From: Candidatus Pygmaiobacter gallistercoris
Lineage (GTDB): Bacteria > Bacillota > Clostridia > Oscillospirales > Ruminococcaceae
Direction: 5' to 3'
NCBI GenBank assembly: GCA_019113125.1
Contig: DXIA01000080.1
Span: 1-18,008 of the forward strand
Length of the DNA: 18,008 nt
In this document: positions 14,901-18,008 of the stretch, piece after piece
Layout: each line of letters starts with the position of its first letter
Numbering within the stretch: the stretch's first letter is position 1
The notes under the pieces: generated by a model
Told to the model about the DNA's origin: nothing
The model's input: only the letters and a program-made list of their open reading frames with translations
Database searches by the model: none
Program-made: the position numbers and the translations under genes

Positions 14901-14969
14901 GCCGCAGCCCGGCACCCCGAGCGCGTTTTGCCCCACAATTTTTTTGTCGCACCAGAATGGCTGATCCAT
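11949..14969 (-). CDS. lacZ: Beta-galactosidase, GH2 (LacZ type)
   Basis: Cytoplasmic retaining glycosidase of 1006 residues that hydrolyses lactose and other beta-galactosides. The start is set at 14969 (MDQPFWCDKK), because AAGGAG lies nine bases upstream; the frame is open to 15014, but that part overlaps the -10 box. Domains in order: sugar-binding jelly roll (SLNGSWRFLF, VPSDWQLEGYDTPIYTN), immunoglobulin-like domain, TIM barrel with RGVNRHEFHPSCGHAVS, acid/base Glu447 in IWSLGNES, nucleophile Glu534 in LLCEYAHCMGN, then a second immunoglobulin-like domain and the beta-galactosidase small-chain domain (FGRGPQENYVDR, HPQENGNRT, HPYSLAALEAA). These positions match E. coli LacZ closely. No signal peptide, permease or regulator is linked. 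Intact by all visible criteria. Confidence 0.95.
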   Translation of the reverse strand: MDQPFWCDKKIVGQNALGVPGCGVPQPDLASALGGKPSPFVLSLNGSWRFLFCPSVGRCPEGFEQPAFPDENFDTIPVPSDWQLEGYDTPIYTNIRYPFPISTDKKELPKIDPARNPVGIYRRRFALPAGFAGRRIFLQLDGANSAAEVFCNGQRAGFCLSSFDPHRFDLTDLVREGENLLAIRVFRWSTGSYLEDQDMWRLSGLFRDVLLVAEPQTGMRDLTVRTLFPDGYDRATLALTVALPDQLPSGCNLQLALFAPDGTCALEQTLRPSGGVQEFAFDLDRPLLWSDELPHLYRLALALRRGEKILDARGLSVGFREVRIEGEKLLLNGRPIELRGVNRHEFHPSCGHAVSAALNEADIRLLKQNNFNALRTSHYPNSDPVYELCDRYGILVMSECNLETHGLAKQLPGSDPDWTAHGLDRMEKMVVRLRNHPCILIWSLGNESFTGDCFVRMRQRTLELDDTRPIHYEPDNRFVVSDFFSQMYATLDQVRRIGEGKPVRLSRCSYGPAELLGRPATVRQYGGRPYLLCEYAHCMGNSLGNFADYWALFRRYDRLIGGFIWDFADQALKKGDRWCYGGDFGDQPNDGPFAFNGLFRADRSPNPALQEARQVLAPFALTLGEDGVKIQSLLRFATADTLALHWSLCDGGSPIEEGLLRVPPLAPGETVQLTIEYNGRQSAQAVDLVCRLIDTAATPFAPAGREICGSALRLQPAKVTMPARWVQVEQQKKELVLTSGRCTAKILRRDGSLASYTVDGVELLAAPLRPQIARAVTDNDRYLGLPPLLQKLLRPGRWLRANRAIRPIHAAIEGDLLRFDYRAPGMKSLSVRYRMSADGQLELRFSAVCRSDRLPRAGVTFAAIPEMRSIRYFGRGPQENYVDRRAGALPGLYEFTAENFGHDYLHPQENGNRTGVELLRIYGGGHALEITSCGAPFEASAHPYSLAALEAAQHADELDLSGPLTVNLDAAQRGVGGDMPAIALTKRRYRIHKNRPYTLHLLLRGE

Positions 14970-15012
14970 CCGGAACACTCCTTTCTGACAGGAAAACGGA
15001 TTTTCTGCCCTC

Positions 15013-15018
15013 ATTATA
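15013..15018 (-). promoter_or_regulatory. -10 box of the beta-galactosidase gene
   Basis: TATAAT on the minus strand lies about 45 bases before the chosen start. No good -35 is found 16-18 bases upstream, where the sequence is G-rich, so an activator may be needed or the box may be chance. Confidence 0.45.
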
Positions 15019-15100
15019 CCATCCGCCGCCCCCTGCCGGGAATATCAAAATATCGGATTTTGTGGTAGAATAACACCAAAACCATGAGGAGGAACAGAGC

Positions 15101-15682
15101 ATGCAGAAGGAGATCTGGCCGGGCGGCGCACTGCTCGCCCCGGTGCCGCCGGCACTGGTCAGCTGCGGCAGCCTCGAGGCGCCTGCGGTGCTGACGGTGG
15201 GCTGGACCGGCATCGTCAACACCCGCCCGCCCCGCACCTATGTCTCGATCCGGCCCGAGCGCAACTCCTACCCGATCATCAAGGAGCGAGGGGAGTTCGT
15301 CATCAACCTGCCGACGGCCCGGCTGGCGCGGGCGGTGGACCTCTGCGGCTGCCGCAGCGGTCGGCAGGTGGACAAGTTCGCCCTCGCCCATCTGACCCCT
15401 TCGCCCGCCTCGGCGGTCACAGCGCCGCTGATCGAGGAATGTCCGGTCAGTCTCGAGTGCCGGGTGTTCCAGTCGATCCCGCTGGGCAGCCATGAGATGT
15501 TTCTGGCCGACATCCTTGCGGTGCAGGTCGACGCCGCGCTGCTCGACGAGGCGGGACGACTCTGCCTCGAGAAGGCGGATCTGCTGGCCTACGCCCACGG
15601 CGGTTATTTCGCGCTGGGCAAACAGCTGGGCAGTTTCGGCTACTCGGTGCGAAAAAAGAAAAAAAGACAGCCAAAGCGGTGA
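15101..15682 (+). CDS. Flavin reductase-like (flavoredoxin-type) protein
   Basis: A 193-residue FMN-binding split-barrel protein of the flavin-reductase/flavoredoxin group, which in anaerobes passes electrons or binds FMN in uncharacterised redox steps. Characteristic stretches are PALVSCGS-x-x-APAVLTVGWTGIVN, RTYVSIRPERNSYPIIKERGEFVINLP, the region LARAVDLCGCRSGRQVDKF, and the late SHEMFLADILAVQVD. ATG 15101 follows GAGGAGGAACAGAGC. It is divergent from the beta-galactosidase gene and has its own terminator. A weak -10 (TAGAAT, 15066-15071) precedes it without a clear -35. The basic C-terminal tail VRKKKKRQPKR is unusual but short. Physiological partner unknown. Confidence 0.85.
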   Translation: MQKEIWPGGALLAPVPPALVSCGSLEAPAVLTVGWTGIVNTRPPRTYVSIRPERNSYPIIKERGEFVINLPTARLARAVDLCGCRSGRQVDKFALAHLTPSPASAVTAPLIEECPVSLECRVFQSIPLGSHEMFLADILAVQVDAALLDEAGRLCLEKADLLAYAHGGYFALGKQLGSFGYSVRKKKKRQPKR

Positions 15683-15683
15683 G

Positions 15684-15712
15684 ACAGGCGGCGATGAGCC
15701 GCCTGTTTTTTT
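15684..15712 (+). terminator. Intrinsic terminator after the flavoredoxin-type gene
   Basis: A perfect 9-bp stem (ACAGGCGGC at 15684-15692 with GCCGCCTGT at 15698-15706) with loop GATGA runs into seven T, directly after the stop codon. Confidence 0.93.
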
Positions 15713-15750
15713 GCGCTGCGGGATAACCGCCAGGGGGGCGGGGAAGACTA

Positions 15751-15775
15751 AACCGCGGCCGGCAGGCGGTTTTTT
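15751..15775 (+). terminator. Second terminator-like hairpin
   Basis: AACCGC (15751-15756) pairs with GCGGTT (15766-15771) and is followed by a T run. It lies about 40 bases past the first terminator and would add insulation before the heat-shock promoter. The stem is short. Confidence 0.5.
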
Positions 15776-15816
15776 GTGTCTAATTTGTAAAAAATAAAAA
15801 AATTTTGCGAAGGTGC

Positions 15817-15844
15817 TTGACAACCGGAAAATTTGATGTAGAAT
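15817..15844 (+). promoter_or_regulatory. Promoter of the hrcA-grpE-dnaK operon
   Basis: TTGACA (15817-15822) and TAGAAT (15839-15844) are 16 bases apart, a vegetative promoter placed so that the CIRCE element covers the transcription start. Confidence 0.9.
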
Positions 15845-15848
15845 GATG

Positions 15849-15875
15849 TTAGCACTCAGGAAGTGAGAGTGCTAA
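15849..15875 (+). promoter_or_regulatory. CIRCE operator (HrcA binding site)
   Basis: TTAGCACTC (15849-15857), a 9-base spacer and GAGTGCTAA (15867-15875) match the CIRCE consensus perfectly. It starts four bases after the -10 box, so bound HrcA blocks initiation and also represses its own gene. Confidence 0.98.
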
Positions 15876-15902
15876 AACAACCGAAAAAAGGAGGGCACCA
15901 AG

Positions 15903-16940
15903 ATGGCGATGGATGAACGCAAACGGCGGGTTCTCTCGGCGATCGTCTCGCTCTATGCGGCGGACGGCGAGCCGGTGGGATCCAACCTGCTGCGCCAGTA
16001 TTTTGACATGGCAGTATCCTCCGCCACTCTGCGAAATGAGATGGCGGCCCTCACCAAACTGGGGCTGCTCGAACAGCCGCACACCAGCGCGGGACGGGTG
16101 CCCAGCATCGCGGGATACCGCTACTATATCGACAATCTGATGGGCAGCGACGGCAAACGGCTGGCGCTGACCGCGCGGGAGAAGAAGGTCATCGATGAGG
16201 CGTTCGAGAACTTCGACTACGATCCCGAGCGGCTGGCCAAGGCGGCGGCCAAGGAGCTGGCAAAGCTGACCGGGTTCACCGCCATCGCCACCACCCCCAA
16301 GAGCGAGGACGTCAAGGTCGCCTACTACAGTGTACTGCAGGTCGGGCGCAACAGCGCCGCGGTGCTGAGCGTCAGCTCGGTGGGCGGGGTTGCCACCCGG
16401 GTCGCGGTCACCAAGGAGTCGATCGACCCGGCAAAACTCGCGCAGGTCGCAAAGCTGATCAACCGCAGCCTCTGCTTTGTGGCAAAGGACGACGCGGGCG
16501 AGGAGCTGCGCGGGACGCTGTGGGACGCGCTGGGGGAGGACAAAAACCTCTGGCCGGTGGTCACCGCCGCGCTGCGGTTGCTGGCCGGCGCCGGAAGGGG
16601 CAAGGTCTTCGTCGGGGGGGAGCAGAATCTGCTCAGCTACCCCGAGATGGAGCCGAACCTCCACGGGTGCCTCGACCTGCTCAACCGGCACGATGAGCTC
16701 GGCCGGCTGATCGCCCCCAAGAACGACCGGCCGATGGTGCTGCTCGGGGACGACATGCCGGGCTACCGGATGCCGGGGGTCGCGATTGTGGCCCGGCGGT
16801 ATCTCGCCGGCGGCGGGCTGACCGGTGCGATCGCGCTGATGGGCCCCTCCCGGATGAACTATGAAAAGGTGATTCCGACATTGGATTATTTTGCCGCGAA
16901 GCTCTGTCAGGCGCTGACCGGCACGGGTAAGGAGGCATAG
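15903..16940 (+). CDS. hrcA: Heat-inducible transcription repressor HrcA
   Basis: Repressor of class I heat-shock genes, 345 residues. It binds CIRCE as a dimer, and its folding depends on GroEL, which links chaperone load to derepression. The N-terminal winged helix spans about residues 1-75: ERKRRVLSAIVSLYAADGEPVGS, then the recognition helix MAVSSATLRNEMAALTKLGL and PHTSAGRVPSIAGYRYYID, the strongest family signature. The GAF-like central domain and dimerisation region follow. The C-terminal GPSRMNYEKVIPTLDYFA is also family-typical. ATG 15903 follows AAAAGGAGGGCACCAAG; ATG 15909 is possible. It is the first gene of the heat-shock operon, immediately downstream of CIRCE. The ribosome binding site of grpE lies in its last codons. 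Confidence 0.97.
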   Translation: MAMDERKRRVLSAIVSLYAADGEPVGSNLLRQYFDMAVSSATLRNEMAALTKLGLLEQPHTSAGRVPSIAGYRYYIDNLMGSDGKRLALTAREKKVIDEAFENFDYDPERLAKAAAKELAKLTGFTAIATTPKSEDVKVAYYSVLQVGRNSAAVLSVSSVGGVATRVAVTKESIDPAKLAQVAKLINRSLCFVAKDDAGEELRGTLWDALGEDKNLWPVVTAALRLLAGAGRGKVFVGGEQNLLSYPEMEPNLHGCLDLLNRHDELGRLIAPKNDRPMVLLGDDMPGYRMPGVAIVARRYLAGGGLTGAIALMGPSRMNYEKVIPTLDYFAAKLCQALTGTGKEA

Positions 16941-16947
16941 AAGCCAG

Positions 16948-17592
16948 ATGCAGGAAGAGATCAAAAAAGAGCCGCAGGCAAAGACGCCGGAGGAAGAGAC
17001 CTCCGCGAGCGAGCAGCGGCAGCCTGAGACGGCACAGCCCGAGGCACCGCAGCCTGAGGCACCGCAGAAGGATGCGGCGGAGAAAAAACAGAAAAAACAG
17101 GACAAAAAGGAACAGCGCGCAGCGCTTGAAAAGGAGCTCAGCGAGGCCAAGGCGGCAAAGGAGGCCGCCGAGAAACAGCTGGCCGCAACCAAGGACACCC
17201 TGATGCGGACGGCGGCCGAGTATGACAACTTCCGCAAGCGGAGCGCCCGAGAGAAGGATGGCTGTTTCAACAACGGCGTCTCCTTCGCGGTCACCCAGCT
17301 GCTGCCGGTGGCGGATTCGCTCGAGATGGCGGCGGCGGCCCCGACCGAGGACGAGAACTTCAAGAAGGGCATCGAGATGACCCTCGCCAAGTTCGCCGAG
17401 GCCTTCCAGAAACTCGGCATCGAGGAGATTGAGGCGGCGGGCAAGCCGTTTGACCCCGAGGTCCACAGTGCGGTGATGCAGGAGGCCGCGAGCGACGAGT
17501 TCCCCAGCGGCACCGTCACCAAGGTGCTGCAGAAGGGCTACCGGATCGGCACCCAGATCATCCGCCACGCGGTGGTCGCGGTGGCAGAGTGA
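16948..17592 (+). CDS. grpE: Nucleotide exchange factor GrpE
   Basis: Homodimeric cochaperone of 214 residues that releases ADP from DnaK and acts as a thermosensor. The first 45 residues are acidic and Pro/Gln/Glu-rich (PEAPQ repeats) and disordered-looking. A long charged coiled coil (about 45-95) follows, running through KKQDKKEQRAALEKEL. The core has AAEYDNFRKRSAREK, then LLPVADSLEMA and the beta-domain motif FDPEVHSAVMQE with GTVTKVLQKGYRIG near the end. All are GrpE landmarks. It starts seven bases after the hrcA stop, with AAGGAGG overlapping the end of hrcA, so translation is probably coupled. The ending YRIGTQIIRHAVVAVAE is a normal C-terminus. Confidence 0.96.
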   Translation: MQEEIKKEPQAKTPEEETSASEQRQPETAQPEAPQPEAPQKDAAEKKQKKQDKKEQRAALEKELSEAKAAKEAAEKQLAATKDTLMRTAAEYDNFRKRSAREKDGCFNNGVSFAVTQLLPVADSLEMAAAAPTEDENFKKGIEMTLAKFAEAFQKLGIEEIEAAGKPFDPEVHSAVMQEAASDEFPSGTVTKVLQKGYRIGTQIIRHAVVAVAE

Positions 17593-17624
17593 GACAACAC
17601 CCGGTGCAACAACCGTTTATATAG

Positions 17625-18008
<384 letters not shown>

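Noticed and set aside
11970..15068. A 1032-codon plus-strand frame opposite the beta-galactosidase gene
   Set aside because: The minus strand encodes a complete GH2 enzyme with all catalytic motifs. The antisense frame is a high-GC shadow with a Pro/Arg/Val-rich composition and no recognisable domain.
15849..17522. A 557-codon minus-strand frame opposite hrcA and grpE
   Set aside because: It is antisense to two certain heat-shock genes and the CIRCE element, with a composition that mirrors their codon bias.

Overview
The window comes from a GC-rich Gram-positive anaerobe, most likely a gut Clostridia lineage of the Oscillospiraceae/Ruminococcaceae type (inference). Supporting signs are a class T-box riboswitch, a perfect CIRCE operator in front of an hrcA-grpE-dnaK operon, strong AGGAGG-type ribosome binding sites, some TTG/GTG starts, consensus sigma-A promoters, and several strong intrinsic terminators. 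No phage, insertion sequence, CRISPR array or secretion cluster is visible, and most of the window is ordinary chromosomal housekeeping and metabolism.

Layout. 1-64: the 3' end of a tRNA and its terminator. 161-1215 (minus): a membrane-anchored nucleoside hydrolase that has lost its middle and its reading frame, so a pseudogene. 1391-2579: a small zinc-ribbon membrane protein and a lipoprotein VanY-type D,D-carboxypeptidase with a (Thr-Pro)17 linker. 2685-2761: a tRNA with anticodon CAT, with its own consensus promoter and terminator. 2851-3357: a four-helix membrane protein whose 3' end contains a perfect promoter for a T-box leader (about 3328-3603, specifier TGG = Trp). Downstream lie about 155 bases that look like the remains of a lost gene, then an M20D amidohydrolase (3760-4941). 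5110-5739: a cytidylate-kinase-like protein, convergent with a MATE exporter (5791-7143, minus).

The MATE gene is divergent from a thioredoxin reductase (7364-8305). That is followed by a GHL10-type glycoside hydrolase (8331-9623) and trmB (9690-10349). A BrnQ-type branched-chain amino acid carrier (10545-11900) converges on a lacZ-type GH2 beta-galactosidase (11949-14969, minus), and they share a bidirectional terminator. A flavin-reductase-family protein (15101-15682) precedes the heat-shock operon, where the HrcA repressor binds the CIRCE element at its own promoter and controls hrcA, grpE and dnaK (dnaK runs off the end).

I did not find a convincing undescribed system. The most interesting points are the Trp-type T-box now sitting in front of an amidohydrolase with a short relic between them, the overlap of that promoter and leader with the upstream gene's coding end, the internally deleted nucleoside hydrolase with a C-terminal domain I cannot identify, the CAT tRNA with two stem mismatches, and the paired inverted repeats at the MATE/thioredoxin reductase divergent promoter.
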